This document shows, in pieces, positions 21,967 through 31,196 of a stretch of 64,000 bases of DNA (positions are counted from its first letter, which is position 1; each line of letters begins with the position of its first letter). Source of the stretch: Leptoclinus maculatus (Eukaryota > Chordata > Actinopteri > Perciformes > Stichaeidae); NCBI GenBank assembly GCA_032191485.1, contig JAVDOI010000040.1, forward strand, positions 739,001 through 803,000, in the 5' to 3' direction. The translations under genes and the position numbers were made by a program. A model generated the notes under the pieces. The model worked only from the letters and a program-made list of their open reading frames with translations. It ran no database searches and was not told the DNA's origin.

Positions 21967-24900
21967 ATGGAGCCACCCCGGAAATTTTTAAAACTTGACA
22001 TAGATACTGAGGCTGTTAATAGTGGGGATACCCGTGTGAGTGTTTACGCTCCAAACACGCCTACTAATGATCAGGTTTTTTATAACAACGCCCCGCCCTC
22101 TACCATAGCACAGGTTATGATTGAATATGACATCCTGATACAGGAGCTGGGTGTAATCTCTCGTAGAGCGCGCATCCTGGCGGAACGAAAGATTGCTGTT
22201 AAAGCTGCGGCTGCAGCGGAGACCGCTGAGAAGAGCTGGGCGGCTCATTTTACAGAACCGTCTTTATCTTATGTAGATGAAGGGTACACCACGCTGCTTG
22301 ATGTATTATGTGGCAGCAATGAAAGACCAGACATACATAGTGCTCATGCAGCCATGAGTTCCCCCTCCTCCTCCTCCTCCTCTCCCACAGCATCCATATG
22401 TTCAATGTCTACAAGTTATGAGTTCATAGACCCCACAGAGATAGGGACCCCCCTATGTAATGAAGCCCTGCATCATGAGGGACCGGGTGATTCGGAGACC
22501 CCTAACAAGCCCATTGAGGCAACCACAAGCCCATATCAATCGCATAATCTTGGGGGAGGTATGTGTGGGGCTGACTGTTTGAGGCTCAACATGTTGGATG
22601 CAAACAGGGGTTCAGAGATGCTTGTTGAGACAGTGAGGAAAGGCCCCTCCACTGTTCAATGTGGCGGGGTCATCCCCTCTGCTAATCATAGAAGGGTGGG
22701 TGAGCCCGGGCGTATGCTATTTATTGATGATGAGCCAGACGTGGGGGTTATTGAGTTGCAGTCTCAACAAGCACCTCTGACCCCACGTTTGCATCCCGCC
22801 GGGGGAGCATCAAACGGGGGGTCAGAGATGCTTGTTGAGACGGCGATGAAAGGCCCCTCCACTGTTCAGTGTGGTGGGGTCATCCCCTCTGCTAATCATA
22901 GAAGGGAGGGTGAGCCCGGTCGTATTGAGTCGGAGACACCACACAGGCACCTTCATGTAGCAACAAGCCCGGGTCAATTGCATAATCTCGGGGGTGCATC
23001 CACGGCTCCAGGTGGGGGAGACGGTGACTGTTTGACGCTCCCCCGGGGGGATGCAAGCGTGGGTTCAGAGATGGTTGTTGAGACGGCGATGAATGCCCCC
23101 TCCACTGTTCAGTGTGGGGGGGTCATCCCCCCTGCTATTCATAGAAGGCCAATCCCCATTTTTAATGCTTTTGAACTGAGGCAGCGTGTTGATTTCAGAG
23201 GCATTAGTTTAAATGACATAGAACAAGTCCCAGACATGGTTCGAGGATGCGTCTCTGGAGTGATCAACCAGGCTATAAACACGGCCCCTGCGGGCAGTGT
23301 TTTAAATGTTGTGCTGCGGGGGCCCTCACTGGCTAGTGATGTACAGGCGGTTCTAAATGCAAACGATGCATACAACGTAGACATGTTTATGGAGCAAATT
23401 GCACAGGTCCTTCAGAGTAATGATGAATCTGTGTCTGATGATGCATTGGAGCTAGTAGTCACTGTAGCACAAAATAGAAGTGGGGGAGGTCGTCTTAGGT
23501 TAGGGAACATCCCCTATAATGAGATATTGGCTAAGAAAGGCCGTTTTCTACACATGCCAGTCATCAGTGAGGGTCATAATCTATGTTTCTCTCTCTGTCT
23601 GGCCCATTTCAACAACTCCTCTTTGACAGAGCATGCTAAATTAGCATATGCATCCCTACTACACAGGACCGTTGGCTTTGATCACATGCATCGTGTATCA
23701 TTCGCTGATGTATCCAGCTTTGAGGCACATCTGGGGGTGAAAATTGTAATATTTCACCACAATGACGGCATTAAAAGACTGCAGTGTTTCAAGACACATG
23801 ACACACCCCACAAACAGACAATCTGGCTATATTTGCACAATGACCACTATTACCTGATTGAAAATCAGACAGGGTTTTTCGGATCATCTTATGTATGCGG
23901 GTTCTGCTACCAAACATATGAAACACCTCTATACCACAACTGTCAATACCGATGCAATGTATGTTTTACAGAGTGCCATAAGCACCCTGGCTCAACAATC
24001 AAGTGTGACGGCTGTAACCGCATATGTAGATCACAAAATTATTATGACCAGCACAAGCTTCCAGAAGCTGTTCATAGGATCATCCCCTGTGATACTATGA
24101 AATACTGTGACATGTGTGGTAAAACGTACAAGGCCTGTAAAAAGACACACACATGCCCCTCCCCTATCTGTCCACACTGTAGGGTGCCGATGTTGGAGAG
24201 CGATGTGACACATGAATGTTTTATTCAGCCCCAGGAGAAAAAAGATGTGGAAACGAAGTACATTTTTTTTGATTTTGAGACTCGTTATCATAATGGCAAG
24301 CATGAGGCAAATTTTGTGTGTGCGATGGATATGGATGGGAACAAGTTTTGTTTCAACACCTTGAACTGTGTCGATGCGTTTGTGAAGCGTTACAGAATGC
24401 CAAAGTACAGAGGTTACACATTCATAGCACATAATGCCTCCGGCTTCGACAACTATCTCCTGCTGGAGTACTTTGTTCAACAACAGATTACACCGGAGGT
24501 GATAATGAGGGGGAGTCGGGTTATTCTGATGCATGACAAGGGTTTACAACAGCGCTGGATTGATTCATTCAGCTTTCTCCCCATGAGTTTAGCAAAAACC
24601 CCTGCAGCTCTGGGGTTCGAGGATCTGGTGAAAGGATATTTCCCTCACAAATTCAACACTAGAGCGAGAGAGTATTACATAGGAAGATACCCCGCCCCCT
24701 CTTACTATGGCTACAACGAGATGGGTGACAGTGCCAAAACCTCCTTCAGGAGCTGGTATGACACCGTTTGTGACAAAACATTTGATTTCCAGGCAGAGAT
24801 CAGACTCTACTGCGTGAACGATGTAGCAGTGTTGCGCCGAGCGTGCACTATTTATCGCGAGTCTTTTCTGGAGTGCACCCAGATTGATCCATTTGCATTC

Positions 24901-26751
24901 ACCACACTGGCTTCTAGTTGTATGGGGGTGTTCAAGACCCTGTTTCTCCCCGTAGACACTGTGGCTCTAACGTATGAAGGTGCATACATGCCCCAGAACA
25001 AGGCATACTCAGATGTCTCGATACAGTGGCTTGAATATGTGGCACACACAAAGAGCGTCACAATCAGGCATGCGCTCAATCATGGTGAGCAACGGTTTCC
25101 CCCGTTCTATGTGGACGGCTTTAATGCAGACACAAACATCTGCTACGAATTTGCAGGGTGTTTTTTCCACGGATGTGTCAAATGTCACGTGCCATCTGGT
25201 TTGAACCCCGTCACCAAGGTCACCTACGGCCAGCAGTACAGGGCGTTCATGGACAAAATACACGCTCTGCAAAATAAATATCGTCTGCGGGTTGTTGTGA
25301 TGTGGGAGTGTGAGTGGACAGCATTAAAGAAATCCCATCTGGCTGTGCAGATATTCATGTCTACGTACAAGATGCGGGTCCGGCTCAATCCTAGAGAGGC
25401 GCTCTTTGGGGGGCGTACAAATGCCTTGAAGCTACATCACCAGGCTGGTGATGATGAAAAAGTCAGATACTATGACTTCACAAGTCTGTATCCGACTGTT
25501 CAGGCCACAAAACAGTACCCCGTTGGACATCCCCAGATTATCTTTAGGGATTTCGATTCCATAGATAATTATTTTGGGTTTATCAAGTGCACGGTGCTCC
25601 CCCCAAAAGGTTTGTACCACCCCGTCCTGCCATACAGGTGTCACAACAAACTAATGTTCCCCTTGTGCTGCACGTGTGCTGAAGATTTGAACCAGACGAG
25701 TGCATGTGCACACAGTGACAGAGACAGACAGCTGTCGGGTGTGTGGGTCTCTTTCGAGCTGCAGAAGGCGGTTGAAAAGGGTTACCAGATTGTGTCCATG
25801 GATGAAGTGTGGCATTTCCCCCGCACCACAGACACATTGTTTCAGGGTTATGTCAAGACATTTCTCAAGTGTAAGCAGGAGGCCTCTGGCTACCCTGGAC
25901 ATGTCAAAACACCTGCTGATCAGGAGAAGTATGTCGCTGACTATTTCGAAAAGGAGGGCATTAAGCTTGATCCCAGCAAAATCAAGGTCAACAAAGCAAT
26001 GAGAAGTTGTAATAAACTACTCCTAAACTCTTTGTGGGGCCGGTTTAGCATGCGGACCAATATGCCATCCTGTGAACTGATCACGGACCCCAACAGATTT
26101 ATGCAGCTCATGTTTAGCGATGATTTCGATGTGCGACAGTTCTGCTTTATTTCTGACGAGTTAGCACTGGTGCAGTGGTGTTACGCTGATGGTCGGGCCT
26201 CACGCATAAAAGATGTAAATGTGTTTATAGGAGCCATGACAACGGCCCACGCGCGGTTGGTGCTTTATGAGCTGTTAGATACGCTGCAGGAGAGGGTGTT
26301 GTACTGTGACACAGACAGCGTTGTATTCACATCACGGGAGGGTGACAGGGTCCCGCCCCTCGGCTCGCATCTTGGTGACTTGACAGACGAAATAAACAAC
26401 GGGGATGTGTGTGGCCTCCCTGAGGAAGACTACATCACAGAGTTTGTATCGGGGGGTCCAAAGTGTTATGCATACAACACGAAACACGGCAAAACACAGG
26501 TAAAGTGCAAAGGGGTGACATTAAACGCCAAAAATGCCGCAGTTGTCACCCCTGAGGCACTGACTGGTCTAGTCCATGCATTTGTAGCCAATCAGAACAC
26601 CAATGCACACATGATGACTGTGTCTGACAACATCACCAGGGATAAGAAGAAGTTCCATCTTAAAAATGCGTCAGTTTTGAAGAAAGTCCAGGTGGTGTAC
26701 AATAAGCGCAGAGTGTTGTCTGATTACACCACCCTCCCCTATGGATACTGA
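21967..26751 (+). CDS. Protein-primed family B DNA polymerase (Polinton PolB)
   Basis: Replicates the linear element. The first ATG is at 21967 (the frame is open from 21931 without an ATG), giving 1594 residues. Family B motifs are all present: exonuclease I FDFET (D769/E771), II HNASGFDN (822-829), III YCVND (948-952), polymerase motif A DFTSLYP (1170-1176), motif B KLLLNSLWG (1350-1358) and motif C YCDTD (1446-1450). Residues about 215-400 hold three copies of a motif GSEMxVETxxxxPSTVQCGG. About 525-640 (HNLCFSLCLAHF ... NDHYYLI) could be an OTU-like protease fold as reported for some Polinton polymerases; that is a guess. About 645-760 is rich in Cys/His pairs, probably zinc ribbons. The 3' end overlaps the ATPase by 11 bases. 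All catalytic residues seen are intact. Confidence 0.95.
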   Translation: MEPPRKFLKLDIDTEAVNSGDTRVSVYAPNTPTNDQVFYNNAPPSTIAQVMIEYDILIQELGVISRRARILAERKIAVKAAAAAETAEKSWAAHFTEPSLSYVDEGYTTLLDVLCGSNERPDIHSAHAAMSSPSSSSSSPTASICSMSTSYEFIDPTEIGTPLCNEALHHEGPGDSETPNKPIEATTSPYQSHNLGGGMCGADCLRLNMLDANRGSEMLVETVRKGPSTVQCGGVIPSANHRRVGEPGRMLFIDDEPDVGVIELQSQQAPLTPRLHPAGGASNGGSEMLVETAMKGPSTVQCGGVIPSANHRREGEPGRIESETPHRHLHVATSPGQLHNLGGASTAPGGGDGDCLTLPRGDASVGSEMVVETAMNAPSTVQCGGVIPPAIHRRPIPIFNAFELRQRVDFRGISLNDIEQVPDMVRGCVSGVINQAINTAPAGSVLNVVLRGPSLASDVQAVLNANDAYNVDMFMEQIAQVLQSNDESVSDDALELVVTVAQNRSGGGRLRLGNIPYNEILAKKGRFLHMPVISEGHNLCFSLCLAHFNNSSLTEHAKLAYASLLHRTVGFDHMHRVSFADVSSFEAHLGVKIVIFHHNDGIKRLQCFKTHDTPHKQTIWLYLHNDHYYLIENQTGFFGSSYVCGFCYQTYETPLYHNCQYRCNVCFTECHKHPGSTIKCDGCNRICRSQNYYDQHKLPEAVHRIIPCDTMKYCDMCGKTYKACKKTHTCPSPICPHCRVPMLESDVTHECFIQPQEKKDVETKYIFFDFETRYHNGKHEANFVCAMDMDGNKFCFNTLNCVDAFVKRYRMPKYRGYTFIAHNASGFDNYLLLEYFVQQQITPEVIMRGSRVILMHDKGLQQRWIDSFSFLPMSLAKTPAALGFEDLVKGYFPHKFNTRAREYYIGRYPAPSYYGYNEMGDSAKTSFRSWYDTVCDKTFDFQAEIRLYCVNDVAVLRRACTIYRESFLECTQIDPFAFTTLASSCMGVFKTLFLPVDTVALTYEGAYMPQNKAYSDVSIQWLEYVAHTKSVTIRHALNHGEQRFPPFYVDGFNADTNICYEFAGCFFHGCVKCHVPSGLNPVTKVTYGQQYRAFMDKIHALQNKYRLRVVVMWECEWTALKKSHLAVQIFMSTYKMRVRLNPREALFGGRTNALKLHHQAGDDEKVRYYDFTSLYPTVQATKQYPVGHPQIIFRDFDSIDNYFGFIKCTVLPPKGLYHPVLPYRCHNKLMFPLCCTCAEDLNQTSACAHSDRDRQLSGVWVSFELQKAVEKGYQIVSMDEVWHFPRTTDTLFQGYVKTFLKCKQEASGYPGHVKTPADQEKYVADYFEKEGIKLDPSKIKVNKAMRSCNKLLLNSLWGRFSMRTNMPSCELITDPNRFMQLMFSDDFDVRQFCFISDELALVQWCYADGRASRIKDVNVFIGAMTTAHARLVLYELLDTLQERVLYCDTDSVVFTSREGDRVPPLGSHLGDLTDEINNGDVCGLPEEDYITEFVSGGPKCYAYNTKHGKTQVKCKGVTLNAKNAAVVTPEALTGLVHAFVANQNTNAHMMTVSDNITRDKKKFHLKNASVLKKVQVVYNKRRVLSDYTTLPYGY

Positions 26752-27409
26752 TCAGGGCTTTGATGTGAGGTTACAACATCCATTTAGCTTAGTGGTGAGC
26801 GGTCCCTCAAACTGTGGTAAAACATTCTTTGTCAAGGATATTATCGAAAATGCATCGAGGGTTATTTCACACAGTTTTGATAATGTAGTTTACATTTACT
26901 CCTGCTGGCAGCCTTTATATGATCAACTCCTTAAAATAAGAGATATCAAATTTGTAGACGGTTTACCCGAGTCTCTGTGTGACGACGTACTGCTCCCTCC
27001 AGACAAAAACAACTTGCTCATCATAGACGACTTGATGAACGATGCCAGTAATAACATAGAAGTTCAAAATGTTTTTACAAAATATGTACATCATAGAAAT
27101 CTCAGCTGTATATATTTAGTACAAAATTTGTTTATTCAAGGTAAAGCTAGCCGTACTATTAGTTTAAACACAAACTATCTCATTTTGTTTAAAAACCCCA
27201 GGGATAAATACCAGATTACACTATTGGCTAGACAGATGTTTCCAGGTAATACTAAATATTTTCTAGAGGCGTTTAATGATGCCACCGCCCCCTCTTACGG
27301 ATATCTCCTCATAGATTATAAAGCAAAGACCCCTGATTATTTGAGACTCAGAACAGCCTTGCTATCAGAGCACCCGGTTGCATACATCCCTAAAAAACAA
27401 AAGAGGTAA
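26741..27409 (+). CDS. FtsK/HerA-type genome packaging ATPase
   Basis: Expected to drive DNA into the capsid. It has 222 residues, with Walker A GPSNCGKT at 21-28 and Walker B LLIIDDL at 92-98, the pattern of the poxvirus A32-like packaging ATPases found in Polintons and adenovirus-like elements. The ATG lies inside the end of the polymerase gene (11-base overlap), and the stop is followed after 2 bases by the next ATG, so a shared transcript is likely. No lesion is visible. Confidence 0.9.
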   Translation: MDTDQGFDVRLQHPFSLVVSGPSNCGKTFFVKDIIENASRVISHSFDNVVYIYSCWQPLYDQLLKIRDIKFVDGLPESLCDDVLLPPDKNNLLIIDDLMNDASNNIEVQNVFTKYVHHRNLSCIYLVQNLFIQGKASRTISLNTNYLILFKNPRDKYQITLLARQMFPGNTKYFLEAFNDATAPSYGYLLIDYKAKTPDYLRLRTALLSEHPVAYIPKKQKR

Positions 27410-27411
27410 CA

Positions 27412-27744
27412 ATGTCGTCCCGAATGCAGAGGAATTTGTCTCTGCTGGAGTTGATATATAAGGCGTCGCCGAGAGTGCGAAAGGTCATTGTGAGTAATGC
27501 AGACGCAGACTTTATTAACTCTCTGTGTGAGATAGCTCTCAACGTGTTGAGAGGTAATATTCCTTTGACTGACAAACAGTACAAGCTTTTAAGGAAGAGG
27601 AAAGCTCTTATCAGACAGGTTGCTGATAAAAAAGTAAAACTTACAAAGAAGAAAAAAACCCTCAACCAGACAGGAGGATTTTTACTACCGCTATTAGGGG
27701 CCGCTATTCCGTTTATAATTAGCCTCATCAACAGAGGGAGGTAA
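27412..27744 (+). CDS. Small adenovirus X/mu-like virion protein
   Basis: 110 residues. The N-terminal half is helical; residues about 60-90 are very lysine/arginine-rich. The tail is a hydrophobic stretch following QTGGF (FLLPLLGAAIPFIISLI), then RGR. Polintons and adintoviruses often have such a small protein beside the ATPase, and it resembles the adenovirus X (mu) precursor in layout: a DNA-binding basic part plus a hydrophobic C-terminus. Role in the virion core is inferred. It lies 2 bases after the ATPase stop and 2 bases before the next gene. Confidence 0.6.
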   Translation: MSSRMQRNLSLLELIYKASPRVRKVIVSNADADFINSLCEIALNVLRGNIPLTDKQYKLLRKRKALIRQVADKKVKLTKKKKTLNQTGGFLLPLLGAAIPFIISLINRGR

Positions 27745-27746
27745 CA

Positions 27747-28574
27747 ATGGAGCACACCCAAAAAATGTTTTTGGTACCCCAGAATCAGATGGATGCCTTA
27801 AAGCTACAAACACAGCATCCCCAGCAGCAGCAGCAGCAGCAGCAGCAGGACCAAAACACTGGTTCTATAAGACAAGTGGTGCAAAATGAACTTGATAGAG
27901 CCATGACCGATGTATTGAAACTGCCTGATACAGACATGTATGAGAAGGCTAAAAAATATGCGGGTATTTTACAGAGATACCTGACTATGGTGAGACAGGG
28001 TGAACGTGAAAAGAACGTGTTGACCTTATCACTGCCCTCCGATGAAAGTAGTGGGCTCTCAACCCCTCTCGTTTCTCAGGGTGATAATGATGTGTCTCAA
28101 AAGGGTCTGGTGGTAGGGGATGTTATAAAACACATGCCTAAAAAGAGCAAGAAAAATGCTCAATACATTTTGGATGCCTTAACGCATGCTAAAAAAACTA
28201 TCTCATGGTCTGAACAGGGGGAAATGATCGCTGGTAATCACAGGGTCAGAGGATCGCATCTGTATGATTTGGTGAAAAGTGTCACTGCTTCACATAATGT
28301 TTTAGACAGTTCTAGACCTACAGGGTGGAGGATTTTTTTAAAAACATTAGCGGATATAAATGTACCCTTATCAGCCGTCCCCAACACAACGGTACGTAGG
28401 GCCATAGCCGAATATAAAATTGTTAATGATGATGATGATGATAGTACACATTCGGGTGAGGAGCGTTTTACACCTAGGGGTAGAGGGGTCCGGCCTCTAG
28501 ATGCCTCACACGGGCATAGCACCCCAAAATCAAAAAGGAGGAAGAGGGGTGGTGATTCATGGGAGGGTTTTTGA
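27747..28574 (+). CDS. Polyglutamine-containing Polinton protein, function unknown
   Basis: 275 residues. Near residue 30 there is a run of glutamines encoded by a CAG repeat (about 27821-27848). Residues about 40-90 form a likely helical domain (DMYEKAKKYAGILQRYL). Residues about 115-235 form a second predicted globular part with GWRIFLKTL. An acidic DDDDD run (GAT repeat, about 28427-28441) and a basic tail with PKSKRRKRG follow; the tail is a likely nuclear signal. Proteins of this layout commonly sit next to the X-like gene in Polintons, but I know no established function. It is the last rightward gene. Confidence 0.6.
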   Translation: MEHTQKMFLVPQNQMDALKLQTQHPQQQQQQQQQDQNTGSIRQVVQNELDRAMTDVLKLPDTDMYEKAKKYAGILQRYLTMVRQGEREKNVLTLSLPSDESSGLSTPLVSQGDNDVSQKGLVVGDVIKHMPKKSKKNAQYILDALTHAKKTISWSEQGEMIAGNHRVRGSHLYDLVKSVTASHNVLDSSRPTGWRIFLKTLADINVPLSAVPNTTVRRAIAEYKIVNDDDDDSTHSGEERFTPRGRGVRPLDASHGHSTPKSKRRKRGGDSWEGF

Positions 28575-28875
28575 TTATTTTTTTTTTGATTATTTTTATG
28601 GAATTATACCTATCTACGCCAGTGTGCCATATCGAATGTCAGACCTATTGATTGTATTTTGTATTTTTTTCCCCATCTATACTGAACATGGGAATAAAAA
28701 CGCCTTTTTTTGATGATGATGTATTCCCTGCATACATGTGAATAAAAATGCTTTTCTTTGATGATGATGATGATGATGTTGTATTCCCTGCAATCATGTG
28801 ATTAAATAATTTTCTTTACACATAAAGATGGCTTCTATTTTTTATTTATTTTTCTCAACAGTTCTACTTGTTACA
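28575..28875. terminator. Convergent polyadenylation region of the Polinton
   Basis: Between the two converging gene blocks. Rightward signals AATAAA lie at 28693-28698 and 28741-28746. The complement TTTATT at 28841-28850 gives leftward AATAAA signals for the capsid-protease block. A segment with GATGATGAT runs and GTATTCCCTGCA is present twice in tandem (about 28711-28750 and 28760-28806). Confidence 0.75.
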
Positions 28876-29386
28876 TCAGAGAGCACATTGTACACAGGTA
28901 AAATGATCCCCGCAGCACACAGCAGGTTGTACTCTGTTAACAAATCGGGTAACCATTGCATCATTATTAACAGGATTATTACCATACAGGTCTAACACAC
29001 ATGAATAAGACATTCCTTTCTGTATGTGACATAGAAAAAACACACAGTGCTGGCCGCATGTTGTAGCAAAATTATTCTGAACCTGTTCTAGAATAAGATA
29101 CATCGGTGCAGTTATTCTTGAGGAAATTAACTATAGCCTCTGGAAACATCGCACTATCTGGAGGGTTCCCAAAACTGTCAAAGAAATAGCCATTCCTGTG
29201 TTTTGTAATATAGATAGCCAGCCAATGCTCCCCAGGCCTGTTAGAAGGATGAGTGTTCACAATCACCATTGAAGGATGTTTACACACAGGGGATTGTGGA
29301 AGCTGATCGCTTGCTAGTACACCCATGAAATCTGTGCCATTAATAATTCGCTTTCTAACAACACTAGTCAATTCTATGGTATTCAT
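28876..29386 (-). pseudogene. Adenovirus-type maturation protease, frameshifted
   Basis: A cysteine protease of the adenain/Ulp1 type, which in relatives cleaves virion precursors. The N-terminal part (29072-29386) has the catalytic His in GEHWLAIY and the acidic residue in FFDSFGNPP. The C-terminal part (28876 to about 29103) has the nucleophile in TTCGQHC. The two lie in different frames; a one-base shift near 29085-29100 separates them. This may be a true lesion, a sequencing error or recoding. If real, the element could not mature its own capsids. The ATG lies 6 bases after the MCP stop, in the leftward capsid block. Confidence 0.8.
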
Positions 29387-29392
29387 AGTGTT

Positions 29393-30700
29393 TTAGTAGT
29401 AATCCAATAACACCTGCCGTCTGTTTGATATCTCAATAACTGAGTCAAAAACAGCATAGCATATAAGATTAACGGTACGGGGGAGTGGTACTCTGAAACG
29501 GGCTTCCATACGCACATTCCCCGTTTTAATTAGTGAAACATTCCCTGAGCATCCGTCATCGGGCTCCAGATTAAAACAGAATAGTGTGTAGCCGGACCCA
29601 AAATCACCATGCGTTACAGCCAGCGATCTGTCTTTTAAATGACGACCTGTTGTCTGTATCATCTGGTAATATTCACGTGTATATTGTCCTCTCTGGAAGT
29701 ATGGTTGAAAAGGTTTTGCCGGATAGGAATGTCCATCTACATGTAGACTCATGAACTCAGTGTCATAGTGCCCAAAATTAAAGGGATTACGGGCACAGCT
29801 CCCTGTGTAACCCTCGTTGTCGACAAAACCGATTATGATGAATTTAGGGACCTGTCCTGTGTAGAGGTTTTCCTGGCTGCATACTCTTGTCCCAGCCGGG
29901 ATGGAGAATGTTTTCAATGCAACTCTGTCGATAGCATATTTAGCATTCGTATGCTGTAAAGCCCTACTGTGGGCCAGTCTGACTGTAGGGGCCACAGCCA
30001 CTTTTTTCACAAATATGCTAGCTGACACGATCTTAACAGCGTACTCATCAGCTGTAGCTGTCATCAGAGAGAATTCATCTTTTGAGCGCATAAATTTCAG
30101 AGAAATATCAACCCCATTGAGTAATAGTTTTTCTTGAAAAAACAAATCTGCATGTATAGGTGTAATCATCTCCACTATACGGCTTGCTCCGGTGTACTTT
30201 CCTCGCTGCACTAGTCCCTTATTATCGCCCGCTATGGACGTGCCGTCCATATGGCCCCCGGTGTCTTTACAAAACAGCCCCGTGCTGAACTGTGTGTCAA
30301 GAGTGTCTTGTCCGTAGTTCATTAAACACTCGATTATGCCACGGTATGGGTATGTGTTTGAGGACTGTGTAATAAGTCTATCTCCCAGCATTATATTGAC
30401 CTGGGAGAACAGGGTGCATCCTGGGTAGTTTATAAAACCCACATCTGTATCATTAGTTATATTTGTTCCATCAGCTTTAGTGATTTTCACCTTCATAAAC
30501 ATATATGTATCATTCAGATCAATGTAGTCTTCTCCGCTAGATGATATATAAAACTCCAGGGGTCCTGTGTCTGTTATCGCAGATACGGGAGGGATCTCGA
30601 TGAATGTAGATTTCTCGATGGATGTCTGGGTGTATGGCACAGTGAACAGATCCAATTCCGTTTTCACACATTCTGCAGATTGGTTATGAATGAGTGCCAT
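29393..30700 (-). CDS. Major capsid protein (double jelly-roll, Polinton MCP)
   Basis: Main capsid building block, expected to form trimeric capsomers like adenovirus hexon. The frame is open from 30730, but the first ATG is at 30700, giving 435 residues beginning MALIHNQSAE, the usual start context of Polinton MCPs. Recognised by the N-terminal pattern with IPPVSAITDTGPLEFYI, DTYMFMKVKI, PGCTLFSQVNIMLGD and NTYPYRGIIE, and by the C-terminal TVNLICYAVFDSVIEI. No stops or shifts were seen. It sits between the minor virion protein (32 bases upstream) and the protease. Confidence 0.9.
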   Translation of the reverse strand: MALIHNQSAECVKTELDLFTVPYTQTSIEKSTFIEIPPVSAITDTGPLEFYISSSGEDYIDLNDTYMFMKVKITKADGTNITNDTDVGFINYPGCTLFSQVNIMLGDRLITQSSNTYPYRGIIECLMNYGQDTLDTQFSTGLFCKDTGGHMDGTSIAGDNKGLVQRGKYTGASRIVEMITPIHADLFFQEKLLLNGVDISLKFMRSKDEFSLMTATADEYAVKIVSASIFVKKVAVAPTVRLAHSRALQHTNAKYAIDRVALKTFSIPAGTRVCSQENLYTGQVPKFIIIGFVDNEGYTGSCARNPFNFGHYDTEFMSLHVDGHSYPAKPFQPYFQRGQYTREYYQMIQTTGRHLKDRSLAVTHGDFGSGYTLFCFNLEPDDGCSGNVSLIKTGNVRMEARFRVPLPRTVNLICYAVFDSVIEISNRRQVLLDYY

Positions 30701-30732
30701 CTTGTTTCCAGCTTCATCTTCTTTTTTCACCC

Positions 30733-31194
30733 TTAAAATATGTCTTGTAACAAAATCCTGGAGCGTTTGGTGGGAGCTCTGCTACGTGCGGCTACTGATT
30801 TCTTTTTGACAGCTCGGGGCTTTTTCACAGCGGTTTTACGCTTTTTTGAACCCTCCTGGCTACGCCCCCTAGAACCAGGTGGTCTTTTCAAGGATCTGGA
30901 TGTGCGTACTAACATACCATGCCCCTCCTGCTTCTTTGTAAATGCACTTTTAGTTATGTTTGACACCACGTCCCCTATGATGCTAGTTGCTGCGGTCTTT
31001 AAATGGGGCTTGGCTAGGCTGAACCCCCGTTTTAACAAGGGCATGGCCATCCTGAATAGACTACGAAATATACCTCCTAGTCCATTACCATACTGAGTAC
31101 TCGCACCAATAAATCCTGGTAAATCACCACCGGCCTGATTCATATAGTATGCCATATATCGAGCATCATCGCGAATGTATGGAGTATATGCCAT
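30733..31194 (-). CDS. Basic minor virion protein (adenovirus pVI/PX-like)
   Basis: 153 residues. The N-terminal half has a glycine-rich segment (GNGLGGIFRSLFR), then an amphipathic segment MAMPLLKRGF. The second half is strongly basic, with repeated KK/RK and KRP motifs. Small proteins of this layout occur between penton and MCP genes in Polintons and are compared with adenovirus pVI or core proteins. Membrane-active or DNA-bridging roles are inference. It begins 2 bases after the penton-like gene. Confidence 0.6.
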   Translation of the reverse strand: MAYTPYIRDDARYMAYYMNQAGGDLPGFIGASTQYGNGLGGIFRSLFRMAMPLLKRGFSLAKPHLKTAATSIIGDVVSNITKSAFTKKQEGHGMLVRTSRSLKRPPGSRGRSQEGSKKRKTAVKKPRAVKKKSVAARSRAPTKRSRILLQDIF

Positions 31195-31196
31195 CT

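Noticed and set aside
24031..24534. 167-codon antisense frame within PolB
   Set aside because: Lies opposite conserved zinc and exonuclease coding sequence; no independent support.
30701..30730. Upstream start for the major capsid protein
   Set aside because: Only GTG is available there; the ATG at 30700 matches the usual MCP start.
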